From the NCBI GenBank assembly GCA_902728285.1, contig CACVBU010001134.1:186001-250000 (forward strand): a stretch of DNA of 64,000 nucleotides, given 5' to 3'. Position 1 is the first letter of the stretch. Each line of letters begins with the position of its first letter. Positions 38,501 to 64,000 of the stretch are shown piece after piece. The notes beneath the pieces were generated by a model. The model searched no databases. It worked only from the letters and a program-made list of their open reading frames with translations, and was not told where the DNA came from. Source of the stretch: Clytia hemisphaerica. Lineage: Eukaryota; Cnidaria; Hydrozoa; Leptothecata; Clytiidae. The position numbers and the translations under genes were made by a program.

Positions 38501-41500
38501 GTTGTATATTATAAAACGTAATATGTTGCGAGACATTGAACCCCTCCGACTATTTTTTGCCTGCGTGGACAAAATTTCCACCCCACTGCTGATTTGCGTG
38601 TTTGAGGTTATTCTTTATTATTCGAATTCGTCTTAGAAGTTAGTCTACTATAGCATAGTCTCGGCATAGTCTACTAATACTGTATTACTTCGGATAACAA
38701 GCACTTATCAAATTTTTTAGGTTACAAGGAGTGGCGTTTATTGGAGCAGGGGAGGCGTTAAAAAAAGGGTGTTTATTCGAAAAATACACGGTAACTTTAC
38801 ATAAATAATTCAAACATTTGTAATATACAAAATGAAAAAGTTTTTCATAATTGATCACGAATTTTAGAACGAATAAAATGTAAAGTTATTCCTCAAATAA
38901 GTACAACAGTCCTCTTCAAATCAAATTCAAACTTTAGAACATGTGGTGCTCCGTAGTACAAAGCGCTTAATTATAAAAGCATGTTTTAACTTACACCACC
39001 ACGACCATTCAATTTATCTTTCACTGAGCGTTGTACGGCTTTCAAAGCCTCATCAACTAAAGCTTGTGCGGTTCTTGCACCTGAAATTTAGGAATGATAC
39101 GAAGATTGTTTCTATAGACATTTTTCCGGGCATTTTTTTGTCCGCTTCATCCCACTAAAACCGTCCCAGTCCTTTTTTCGAAACTATAGACAGTAGAAAA
39201 ATGTGTCAAAAAGGATTGGATTGAGTTTAGGGGGATGATTAATAAATAATTAAGCGGAACGCGTCTCACCGCGCGACTACGGTCGAAAAGGTGTATTCTT
39301 AATTAAAACTCCATTAAATGCCTTATTTAGATCAATTATCTAACAGTTGTCAAAGTAATGTATTCAATGAATTTTACACATTAAAAAATAGCATTTATTC
39401 TTAAATTTTGGTAAATTCTATTCAGAATTTTGAGACAGACAAGTCTATTGACTTTGTTTCACTGAGACAGAAATCTGTCTGGGGCGGAAGAACTTTATAT
39501 CAATGTCTGTAATGTAAACATGAAAGATAATTGCCTGTACGAAGACCAGAACAATAACATACCATTGTAATCTTGTGGGGAATTTTTATTGGCACCAAAA
39601 ACTTTGATGGTTGGGAATCCACGAACATTGTATGGTCCACCTACAGAACCATGGACATCCATATCGACAGCACCAACTGAAACAACTCCTTTCAAGGCTT
39701 TGGCAGCTTTCTTCCATTCTGGAGCAAGACTTTTGCAATGACCACACCTGGTTTAAGAAAAAATATCAACAATATGTAATGAAAGAAAGAAGATTTAAAA
39801 AAACAGAAATATAATTTTTGTGTAAATTAAAAGCATATTTTGTTCTGTTCTTTTTTTTTTGATAAAGATTTAAGTAAAAATTCTTATGTGAGAAGTATAT
39901 ATAGAACTTGCCCATCATTCAGATTAGCTAAATTTTATTGTTTTTTGCAAATAAAGTAACAAAGACCTGCAAAGACGAGATTAAGAAGCAAACAAAACTA
40001 TTCAGAAAAAAATATTCCTACCATGGTGCATAAAACTCAACAAGCCAGATTTGATCACTGTTTATAACTTTATGATTGAAATTTCCTCCTGTGAGCTCCA
40101 CAACATCATCAGAAGGGCTGTATAAGGCCTGAATTGAGCAGGCACATGCCAATAACGTAACTGAAATGAAAAAGAAAAATAAGACATTAGGTTCAATTTT
40201 TATCAATTTTTTCGAGATATCATTGTGAAACAATAACTGAGAATAGTCTGGAATAGTAAAATCATGGCAAATCTACTAGGAAGAGCAAAAAAAAACTACC
40301 CTAAAAAATATTATAGTACATTTTTTTTAGCAATGAAGGGCTAATAAACAGGACGACAAAAAATCATAACACAAATATTTTCCAGATCTCTCATTATAAG
40401 AATAAAGGACGAAAATAGAATATTTTTTTACAAAATCCAGGTGTCAATGCTTATAAACTTTATTCTTATAAAAAGAAAAACATGTAACATTGGACTAGAT
40501 TGGAAATTTTTTGTGTTGAAAATTTGGAGGTGGTGACAGTTTTATCTGTTTTTAAGGAACTCAAATTTAATGTATTTGGCTTCTTGTTCACATGAATTGC
40601 TCAACATCTAAATGACTGAAACGAAAATACTGATGTATCGTGTAATTATTCTGTTTAATTTGATAGGTTGATTTTTAACGTTTTCAGGCACTTTCTGAAA
40701 GTAATTTTTTTATTCAATTGAGCATAACTTTTGATCAAATGAATCAAATTTAATAAATGACCAATCAAAAGTTTATCTTTCTTCTTTCTAATGGAATAGG
40801 AGTGGTTCTTTTAAAATTCTTAGAATTCGAGAAAATCAGTTTCAGAGAGAGAAACTTTTTTGTGGCACACCCGGCGTAACGTAAACTTAAAATGCTTATA
40901 ACTTATCAGCTAATTTTCCAATTATTTTCAAATTTTGACACTTGTTAGGTATTGACAGTTTGAACTTAAAAAAATTGAGAAATATTTTTAGAAAATGATC
41001 ACTTTTTCAATTTTTGACTATTTTACTCATTTTCAGCATTGATCTTTTAACAGCAATTTATCTTCATGGAAAATTAAAACTGACAATCATGTTAATTTAT
41101 GTTTTTTCTAAATATCTTGTCTAAATATCTTTTATTGGTTCGGCTCTGGAAGACATTTTTGTAAATCATATACATTTGGGCGGCCATTTATTCTGTTTGA
41201 ATATGAGAAATGGTCTACACCTTAGGATCAAGGATTGAAACAAATAAAAGAGGTGTCATGAAGGGTGAGATTTAACAACCGCCCATTGGGCAAGGCACTG
41301 AAAGGCCACGAGCGCCAAAAAGAAGGGCCATGTGAAATGCGACAATATCTTAATGGTGGAAATTAAATAAACAGTCCGCAAAGGACAGTATAAACTCTTA
41401 TATCAACATTAGGAGATCATGGAGTGGAGCCTGATTTTACTTTCATTTTCAATGGTTTCATTTTCGATTTCAAGCCAACATCTTAGCAACGGGGTGCTTG

Positions 41501-44500
41501 GCCCATAGTTACAGGGGCTTGTGCAAAAAACTAAACATAGAAAATTTTTCAAATCAATTAAAGCAATAAAAAATGAAACTTTTCCATGTTTCACTTTTTT
41601 GCACCAATTCTTCAAAATGAAAATATTTGAGATTTAAAAGTTCTTCTTTCATGGGGGGGGGGGGTCGATAGTAAAATCGTAGACATATATGAGTAGTAAA
41701 AAGATTTTTACGAATTTTTACATACCACCACCCAGACTCTTGGAAGAGGTATTTTACTACCCTGGTAGTAAAAGTTTTTGGGACAATTTGTCATGGAGAC
41801 CGCCTATTTTTTGGTTGCTTTTCGGCTTGATTTTACAAAATAAGCTAAAAAATGATTATTTCTGTGACACATTTTTCACTTAATGCAAAAATTAATGTTT
41901 TGCCCTTAGAATTAAAGTCTTTTTTATATTGACAAAAAATTTCGAGACAATTTCCAACAGAAAATTTTTTCAAATTATAATTTTTTTAGATTTTTACAGA
42001 AAAGTCATCCAAAAAATTAAAAGAATTACAAAAATAGCTAAAATTTGCTAATTTTACCAGTTTTAACTACCCAGGTAGTAAATTTTTTTTTCAACATTTA
42101 ACGCATAGATACCACCCATTTTAGTATTTAACTACCCTGGGTAGTAAAATTTTGTTCTATTTTTCGTCACACCACCACCGTAGTAAACGTCATTATGTCT
42201 GAGATTATATTATCAACCCCCCAGACCATTTTTCATGCCCTTTTAGTGCCCGGTCATCGGACGCTGCCCCTCCTGAAATCTCTGAAATTTTGGTAAAAAC
42301 AGCCTTTTTAGCAGAAAAACACAAGAAAGAGTGCCCTTTTTGGCCACCAACGGACGCTGCCCTGCCTTTCTAAAATATGGCCTGCCCCCCTGTTTCATTC
42401 AATGATTTTTTACAGCTGTTTACAGCACTTTGTTGACAATCTACCTCTTGCATTAAATTTCCGCTTTCTTTGGAGAATTGAAGATGAGAAAAAATCTATA
42501 GGATCTTCTTAGGATCACTGATTGAAACAAATAAAAGAGGTGTTATGAAGGGTGGGATTTAACAACCGCCCATTGGGCAAGGCACCGAAAGGCCACGGGT
42601 GCCAAAAAGAAGGGCCATGTGAAATGCGGCACTCTTATTGGTGGAAATTAAATAAATAGTCCCCGAAGGAGCGCCACAAAGCAATCAGTAGAAGAAACCA
42701 CTTTCGTTTTTGTTGCAGATTTCAATATAAATTTCTCACAGCAAGAATTATTTGTCAATGCGTATGTGTCAGTTTGTATTGTTGCAAATGGAATTAAAGA
42801 TAAGAGGTAGATAGGACTAGCCTAGTTTTTAATCCTGATTGATAGGAAGTTTAAGTCTAGACTGCTCAACAATAGACCTTTTTGCCTTTCCATCCACATT
42901 CTTGAATTGTATGCAAAAATAAAGGAACGAAAAAGCTATCGTTGGATTTAGTTGGAAAATATGCAAGATTGTAAACACAAAGATTAAAAAGACAACAAAG
43001 CACCTTATAAAGAAATACTATAATCATTAGAACATAAAAAGATGGAATTTTTTAATCCAAAAAAATATACTTGCAGAACAACAAAAGCCTATTAGAAATT
43101 TGTTCTTAACGACAAAGCATATATTCTGTTTTCATGCGATTAAAAAATTCCACAAAGATGGAGAACACACATCAAACTTTCAAAACACGCAAACTGAAAG
43201 CAGTAATTATGACGTCACACTTTCTTTCCTGTGCAAGAAAATATTAAAATCTCTGTTTTGATATACAAGGTCAAGCGCAACACATTAGTAAAAGAGCCGC
43301 TGTAAATCAGGGGGTTCAGATCAAAGGTTTGATTTGATCATTTGGCGGTTCTATTCCCAGGAGAATAATTTACTGTCAGCCGAATAAGGATTATTTTTGT
43401 ACCTTTTGCTGGGGATTTTTCAGCTTTTAAAGTTTATGCCTAATGTTATGGTTTATTGAAGTGCTTGTTCTAAGAGATGAGCGAATATGATTATTTTTAG
43501 TTTTCAAGAGAAGCAAATCTAATCTTTCTTCTACAAGATTACACTTTAATATAATGTCAATTATGCCTGCAATTTTTATATTAATATTTTCTTTTTGCAT
43601 AGGTTTTGAATATTTTCAATGCAACCTTACCACATTTGATTAAAATGCAGGAATTATTTGTCTATATATACTTAGATTCAATTAATACCGGTTTCCTTTG
43701 TTATTTCAAACCGGAGCTAGAAACTTCGCACAAGAGCTGTCAAAGTTGAAGACAGCGGGCATTCCCCATGAATGATTTGATTGTAATGTAAGGTCTTCTT
43801 TTTTTTCTGCGCCTAGAATGTTTTGACCCCAATGTAGTCTTCTTTTTCTTACTTTAGATATTGTTGGTCGCAGACTGGACGTCTTATTTTGGACGTCTAA
43901 TTTTGAAACTGATTGCATTAACTTTTTTATCAATATTTTAGATGAAGGAAAATGTATCGAGCTGATTTTTATAGAAATGCTTTCTAACATACTCGTCATT
44001 TTGGACAAGTATTTTTTGAATGGCAGTAGTTGAGGCTTTTTTTCTTACAAGGCTTTTTTGTCCACAGGTTGCCATCTTTCTTTTTTTTTTTCGAAAAAAA
44101 CTGTTTTTTCATGAGTTGGATCTTTCGGATTCTGCTCATTCTCTTCTAGAATTACACAGTTGACCTAAGGGAAATCAAATAGGTCAAAGCAGGCAGATAA
44201 AACTACCAAAAGAAATTTTCCAGAGGTTTGTTTTTGTATGATTTTTCTAGGTCCAAAGACATTGGGTCACCAACTATTGAAGTAGTTACCGTGAAGTCAG
44301 GAAACTTGCATCAGTGGAGGGAAACTTGCATCATAAAACCATCAAATGGACTGACGAATCAAAGCAGCAAAATTTCAAAACAAATGAACTACGCAGATCC
44401 CTGCTTGCAGCTTTACTCAACCATTTTTAACTCAGTTCGGCAAATTGCATAGATCTGCAAAAAACCGCAACGTTGCGGAATATTGCAACGTTGCGGAATA

Positions 44501-47276
44501 TTGCAATGTTGCGGTTTTTTGCAGCGTTTCCCCCAGGGTTGTGCTGCTATTTTACGCACGCAACGCTTCCAATTGAAGCTTGTGATTTAAAAAATTATGA
44601 GTGCCTACCAATTTTCTTCTAAACACATGCAAAATCAGGCAAAAACTTTCTTTCTTAAACAAAGTAGCGGTTTTTTGAACAAAGTAGCATTTCTTCCAAG
44701 AATGATTGTGAATAATCGCTAGGTAGGAAATTAAAATGCTAGAGTGAAAAGTTTCCATTTGGGTTGTTCTTCAAAATGCACATTATTTTGGGACCCCGGT
44801 CCAGGCCCTGCGATGCCTATTTTGGTCCAAAGGCCAGGGCTGCGAAATTATGCAGCAGTAAGGCGATGGGAATTTGATGCTCTGTTTACCGTCGACCGCC
44901 CGCATGCTCTTGAGCCGCCGCTCAAAAAAGTTCATTATTTTCTTCTTTTCCTGTGCCAAGCTATCCAAAACACTCAAAGTGAATCAAAAATAACATCTTC
45001 TCTAACAAAATGTGCGCCTCGAGTAAAAAACATGGTTCCAATCACGTCCGCGAATGGGGCAGGCATTTTTTTAAGCAGTGGGCGGCATCAAGGGCGTTTT
45101 AGAAATTCGCGTTTTAGACGTGTCTTGGAGCTCTTCCGGCGCTTCCGGAGCAAGTGATTTTTAACACGTTCTAAAAAACGATGTCGCATGTCATTTTGAT
45201 TCCGAAAGTGAAAGCAGCTCGATTTCACGGTGGAATTCAACTTCGTTGGAGATTGGAAGCACCAGGACGACCCTCGACATGGCCCGAGAATTCTCGGGCC
45301 AAAACTTTTATTGGAATTCGCGTTAAAGCCCGAGTATGGCCCGAGAATTCGGGCCGTGTTCGGGCCACACTCGGGCCAATTTTTGAAAACATGATTTAAA
45401 CAGGCGTGTAATTTCAGGACTGAATTTTTTTAACATTTTCTTTGAGAAAAACTTGGTTTCTCTTAATTATATTAAATATATGAATGTTGTAAATTCATAT
45501 AAATATTAAATGCCAGTATGGATTCCACAAAATCTCGCGCCGAAGATATTTTTCCGTGCAGCAAGCCTCCCGCCAAGCAAAATTTTTTTTTTTTTCAATA
45601 AGGGTGCAAGATGGGAAAAGAGGCGCATGCGCCAACATAATTAATAAATTGACGCGAGCGCAAGCGAGCGAAAGCAAATTTAGCCAAATGGAAGCTAAAA
45701 TTCGATGGATTATTAGGATTATGGAGTCATTCACGCCGAGCTGGAATTATTACTTTACGCCAACTGAAAATCAAACAATCTTTGTAAGTACCCTTACGCC
45801 AATGCGCCAAAAACGTTTCAGTTGTACGCCGAAGAACTTCGGCGTTAGTTACACGAAATCCATACTGGATTAAATGTCTTATTTGGTATGAAAACATAGT
45901 TATAAATATACTTAGGGTGGAAATATTTGCTAGTAAACTGGTCCTGGTTGACTCGGGTCATGTTCGGGCCAAAAGAATTGATAGGGACTCTCGGCCCGAA
46001 CATGGGCCGAAGAGGCCCGAGAATTCTCGGGCCATGTCGAGGGTCGTGCACCAGGTAGGAATAATGAATACCGTAGGATCGTCTAATCTCGACATACGTC
46101 TTGCAATCTCGACACCGGATCTGTAAAATAATCAAAACAAACCTTGAATGAAATTCTTGGTATCATTCTTATCGAACAAGTTCATCCATCAAACTAGAAG
46201 TTCAGTAAACATTGCCATCCTTTCAATTAAAGAAAACAGCCAAATTATAAGCAGTTTTACACAACACACGAAACGCATGCAAACTTCCCCGTAACTTTCT
46301 CCTGTCCATCATTAAAATTTTACAACTTTATTACACTTCAAGTCACGTGATAAAAATAATTCGCGCGCTTAGTCGACCTGGTTTCCATTTCCTTATTATT
46401 TATTGAAAGCACACGCTCTAGGCGCTAGGAGGCCGCGTTAAACTTCTAGGCGCCGCACCTAGCACACCCAGTCCCTTTTCAAATTCATAAGGAAACCGGG
46501 TTCTTTTAATTATTTTCGGTTCACGGTATAAAGGTCTACTAAAAAATTCCTTGCGTGCAAAATGTTGTTGTGATTTGGGCATCTTCGTTGAAAGCATGCT
46601 AATTAGTTTTTTAGTGATTACTACATCGTTAAAGTGTTCTTTTCAAATATAAGTAATAACAGTTCACACATTTCTCATATTATATTAACAATCTGTGACG
46701 TGATAGAGAGAGAGTACAATTTAGTGATTGATTGATAACTTTGGTATGTATTTGTTTATGTTTGACTTTTTATTTCGAAGACCAGCCTACAGCTATGTCG
46801 AGATTGCAAGACGTATGTCGAGATTAGACGATCCTACGGTAATGAATAATGAAATTTTGCCGCATCAAATATTTTTTGAAACGCGACGGTTAAACAGATC
46901 AGAGCATCAAATTCCCATTGCCTAAAGCTGCGGAAATTTGCAACGTTTCGGAATATCACAACGCTAAAGAAGCAGAATTTGGCAGCGTTGCGGATCTATG
47001 CAATTTGCAGAACTGAACTTTGTATTTTAATGACCAGCCAGGTCATTCATTTGAGGCCTATGCAAGTTTCCCTCCACTCCGTCCCATTGATGCAAGTTAT
47101 CCGACACTTCAGAGTTCACGATATTTTGATCTTTGACTATTTTCTTTTAATACAGCAATCATTTTACAAAAAAACCGAGCTCAAAATTGACATAAAGAGA
47201 GGAAGATTCTACCCTACCCAACAATTTGAATAAAGTTACTATACTTACTGGCAAAGAAATATTGCATTTTCCCCAT
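35588..47276 (-). CDS. PDIA6: Protein disulfide isomerase A6 (P5-type), complete, 8 exons
   Basis: This is an ER-lumen thiol-disulfide oxidoreductase that makes and rearranges disulfides in secretory proteins. Exons in transcript order (high to low): 47276-47249, 40160-40022, 39747-39563, 39080-38995, 38362-38229, 37074-36961, 36743-36323, 35824-35588. Phases agree and the sum is 1344 nt (447 aa plus TAA); human PDIA6 is about 440. Order: signal peptide (about 1-23, hydrophobic [12 protein letters not shown]), first thioredoxin domain with WCGHC at 56-60, a Gly/Ser/Arg linker (exons 4-5), second thioredoxin domain with WCGHC at 191-195, the non-catalytic b-type domain ([16 protein letters not shown]), an acidic tail ([15 protein letters not shown]) and a C-terminal KNDEL retrieval signal. 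Each WCGHC is split by an intron after the second base of its Trp codon. Exon 1 is inferred: it has a GTAAGTAT donor, fits the phase, completes a signal peptide, and has an ERSE upstream. The alternative start is the second ATG, three codons on. A possible AATAAA on this strand is at 35271-35276. Confidence 0.93.
36020..36242. mobile_element. Left-truncated CCCGAAGGGCTAG-type MITE in PDIA6 intron 7
   Basis: It shares ACCAAAGAAATCACGTGA and CATCGGCACGAAATTTAAAA with 32967-33234 and ends CTAGCCCTTCAGGCT. It sits about 80 bp from the exon 7 donor. Confidence 0.75.
37205..37356. repeat. 152-bp foldback in PDIA6 intron 5
   Basis: Arms TAGCGAGGTTAAGCACG and TTGACCGTAAAGTGCGATAC pair with GTATCGCACTTTACGGTCAA and CGTGTTTAACCTCGCTA. 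The arms are close to 50 nt, with one or two mismatches. Confidence 0.85.
41220..41400. repeat. Dispersed repeat, copy 1 (partner 42508-42680), PDIA6 intron 1
   Basis: Both copies contain TTGAAACAAATAAAAGAGGT, ACAACCGCCCATTGGGCAAG, AAGAAGGGCCATGTGAAATG and GGTGGAAATTAAATAAA in the same order at about 90 percent identity by eye, 1.3 kb apart. Confidence 0.8.
41640..42240. repeat. Stretch with spaced ACTACC-GGTAGTAAA palindromes, PDIA6 intron 1
   Basis: Near-palindromic ACTACCCTGGTAGTAAA-type boxes occur at about 41756, 42067 and 42131, with lone GTAGTAAA units between, in a stretch that opens with a run of G (about 41654). Possibly a degraded inverted-repeat element. Confidence 0.5.
42508..42680. 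repeat. Dispersed repeat, copy 2 (partner 41220-41400)
   Basis: See the partner copy. The order and spacing of blocks are the same. No inverted ends and no coding sequence are seen, so it could be a SINE body or a local duplication. Confidence 0.8.
45267..46047. mobile_element. 781-bp DNA transposon (hAT-like), exact 8-bp target-site duplication
   Basis: The left end starts ACGACCCTCGACATGGCCCG and continues into the perfect palindrome GGCCCGAGAATTCTCGGGCC. The right end is its reverse complement. GCACCAGG flanks both sides (45259-45266 and 46048-46055). Further GGCCCGA and TCGGGCC units lie just inside both ends, as subterminal binding repeats do. There is no transposase; it is non-autonomous. 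Confidence 0.9.
46071..46839. mobile_element. 769-bp non-autonomous transposon, exact 9-bp target-site duplication, copy 1
   Basis: It starts CCGTAGGATCGTCTAATCTC and ends in the reverse complement. TAATGAATA flanks both sides (46062-46070, 46840-46848). ATCTCGACATACGTCTTGCA with a second ATCTCGACA forms the inner part of each end. A second copy is at 49648-50408. A 9-bp duplication fits the Mutator-like or Merlin groups; no transposase is present. Confidence 0.9.
47249..47276 (-). CDS. PDIA6: Inferred PDIA6 first coding exon (start of signal peptide)
   Basis: MGKMQYFFA plus one base, then a strong GTAAGTATAG donor. Joined to the exon at 40160 it gives a continuous hydrophobic signal peptide ending near CSIQA before LYSPSDD. 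The reading that runs straight through the 40160 acceptor instead would include a TTTTTCTTTTTCATTTCAG tract, which is plainly a splice acceptor. Confidence 0.8.
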
Positions 47277-47348
47277 AAAATTCCCTACTTTTGTTTTTGT
47301 ATATCAGTGTTTTGCTTATGTTTCTTCTGAATGCGTGTTGTACCGTGA

Positions 47349-47355
47349 TGACGTC
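47349..47355. promoter_or_regulatory. CRE/ATF-type TGACGTC site near the PDIA6 start
   Basis: TGACGTC lies between the ERSE and the PDIA6 start codon, about 73 nt upstream of the ATG. It matches the ATF/CREB core and overlaps what ATF6/XBP1 UPRE sites look like. A 7-bp match can occur by chance; only its position next to the ERSE makes it notable. Confidence 0.4.
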
Positions 47356-47383
47356 TTAAAAATTTTGAAAATTCGTTCGATTT

Positions 47384-47402
47384 CGTGGTCTGCTCTGATT
47401 GG
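47384..47402 (-). promoter_or_regulatory. ER-stress response element (ERSE) upstream of PDIA6
   Basis: On the minus strand this reads CCAAT, then nine bases, then CCACG, which is the exact ERSE consensus. NF-Y binds the CCAAT half and ATF6 or XBP1 the CCACG half. It lies about 108 nt upstream of the inferred PDIA6 start codon and is oriented toward it. PDIA6 is a known unfolded-protein-response target in other animals. This supports both the exon 1 placement and stress induction. Confidence 0.8.
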
Positions 47403-47899
47403 TCAAAAACAAACGGGAATTATCGATTAAGATCGATTCCGATGTGTTTCTGAAAGATTTTTTATATTTACCGAAGAATTAGAGATTTCAGAACAAATAC
47501 AATTTAATCAAAGTGAATTTGGAACTCATTTTCCGAAGAAAAATCAAATATAAGTTGATAAAAAAAGAGAATTTTCCTTTCATTTTGTAATTTCGATGTA
47601 ACATCGATTTTAATCGATTTTATTTATCGAAGATAATAATATCTATAAGTCAGACTCATTGTTATGGTAGTTTCGGAATATAGCTTTGAGAAATCTAACC
47701 TAGCATTACCAAGAATGGACGTTTTCGAAAGTAGAACAATTAGCGGTTATATTGATCAAGCATTTTTAACTTTGTGAAAAAAGTTTTCCGTGCAAATTAA
47801 AAAAAACTAACCGCGCAGAGGTCTTAAGTTGCAAAACGGAAAACATAAAAGACAAACCTCCAAAATGTGATCGGCTATTGCTCATTCCGACATTTTAAA

Positions 47900-48335
47900 T
47901 TTTCCGGGGGTTTTGCTATTTGGGATTGTTTAGGTCAGGTTTGCTAGTAACGGCTTTTCACTGTGCCGGGTGCATACTCGGCGCCTTGGGCCCCGCAGGG
48001 TTGCTAGTAACGGCTTGAATTTTAATCAGGTTTAAAAAAGGGGTACTTTTACCCATATTATAATAACATTACCCCCGTATTTTGCCAGTTTGGTATAAAA
48101 TGTTATGAATTGCAAGGTTTTGCTGTGCGGCGATGGCTCAAGGGATAGAGCGCTGGCTTCCGGATCTGAAGGTCTTTCTTTGGTGGTGGTTCGAATCCCA
48201 CTCGGTGCGAAAATTAGACTGGTCGAAATTGATCGTCAAATGATTGACAGGCACGAAAACTCAGTCAGAAATGAGAAACTCAGAAACTCAGACAGTCAGA
48301 AAAGAGAAAGACGGGATCAGAGATAAGGATCACAT
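47900..48335 (+). mobile_element. SINE-bearing repeat, family 2, copy 1, between PDIA6 and NDUFV1
   Basis: It shares TTGCTAGTAACGGC, TTTAAAAAAGGGGTACTTTT, CCCATATTATAATAACATTA and AGTCAGAAAAGAGAAAGAC with 53590-53980. The centre (about 48126-48212) is tRNA-like: GATGGCTCAAGGGATAGAGC (A box) and GGTTCGAATCCCACTCGGTG (B box), 84 nt apart end to end, too degenerate for a functional tRNA. Confidence 0.8.
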
Positions 48336-48526
48336 TTCGGAGGTTTGTATCTTACGTTTTCCTTGCAAAACACACCATTTTTTTGAAAAAAGTGGCTGTT
48401 TTTGGAGAAAATATTGGCAAAAGAACTAGTATAAACTTACAAAACTTAATGCATACTAAAATTTTATCTTAGAAGTAACGTTACACATTCAAAGTATAAC
48501 TAAACGAATTTGGAACCAAAATAAAT

Positions 48527-64000
<15,474 letters not shown>

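Larger units (their letters stand above)
44289..47120. mobile_element. Outer 2.8-kb inverted-repeat element in PDIA6 intron 1, carrying two nested elements
   Basis: The left end has CCGTGAAGTCAGGAAACTTG, CATCAGTGGAGGGAAACTTG and GCAAATTGCATAGATCTGCA, then CGCAACGTTGCGG boxes. The right end has the same landmarks in reverse complement (about 46930-47120). The two elements at 45267-46047 and 46071-46839 sit inside. It ends 129 bp from PDIA6 exon 1. Confidence 0.65.
47277..48526. promoter_or_regulatory. Divergent promoter region between PDIA6 and NDUFV1
   Basis: About 1250 bp separate the two inferred start codons, which point away from each other. The PDIA6-proximal part carries the ERSE and a CRE-like site. 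The NDUFV1-proximal part carries a SINE-bearing repeat (about 47900-48335). No TATA box is convincing on either side. Transcription start sites cannot be read from sequence alone. Confidence 0.6.

Noticed and set aside
44744..45157. Plus-strand 137-codon frame
   Set aside because: It lies in transposon sequence in PDIA6 intron 1, has low-complexity composition and no domain.
44280..47129. Target-site duplication for the outer 2.8-kb element
   Set aside because: The flanking nine bases (AAGTAGTTA and TATTTTGAT) do not match, so ends were defined by inverted homology only.
48120..48215. Possible tRNA gene
   Set aside because: A and B boxes exist but the acceptor and anticodon stems do not pair well, and the same unit with flanking sequence recurs at 53783, so it is a SINE head.

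Overview
This is animal nuclear DNA, AT-rich, with split protein genes that use GT-AG introns and a very dense load of short inverted-repeat transposons (MITEs), tRNA-derived SINEs and broken non-LTR retrotransposons. The three genes (a Slo/BK potassium channel, an ER protein disulfide isomerase and a mitochondrial complex I subunit) are all metazoan in type. The channel is strongly diverged from the insect and vertebrate versions, so an invertebrate is likely. The sequence does not let me name a phylum.

Layout: positions 1-9758 hold no host gene. They contain a 60-bp minisatellite, a retroelement reverse-transcriptase fragment and several MITEs. Positions 9759-32643 (+) carry a complete Slo-type large-conductance potassium channel in 30 exons. 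The exon lengths sum to 3354 nt (1117 aa plus stop) and every junction keeps frame. Positions 32644-35587 are the gap between two convergent genes. Positions 35588-47276 (-) carry a complete PDIA6-type disulfide isomerase in 8 exons (447 aa). Its first exon lies 7.1 kb upstream of the second, across an intron packed with nested transposons. Positions 48527-64000 (+) carry the 5' part of NDUFV1 (complex I 51-kDa subunit), with an inferred first exon, a 13-kb first intron and five further exons, plus the first 6 nt of a seventh at the window edge.

PDIA6 and NDUFV1 start head to head, 1.25 kb apart. In that gap, about 110 nt upstream of the PDIA6 start codon and in the right orientation, lies an exact ER-stress response element (CCAAT, nine bases, CCACG), which fits PDIA6 being an unfolded-protein-response target. 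A tRNA-like SINE lies in the same gap on the NDUFV1 side.

The most notable points are: (1) the Slo channel has lost the third S4 arginine and has a rearranged calcium bowl, but keeps the selectivity filter and a CxxCH heme motif; (2) the splice acceptor and start of its S2-S3 exon are duplicated just upstream as a decoy; (3) the ERSE; (4) a stack of nested DNA transposons with readable target-site duplications inside PDIA6 intron 1; and (5) a LINE split by a 2.9-kb inverted-repeat element, with a mutated catalytic motif. I saw no CRISPR, operon or other prokaryotic feature.
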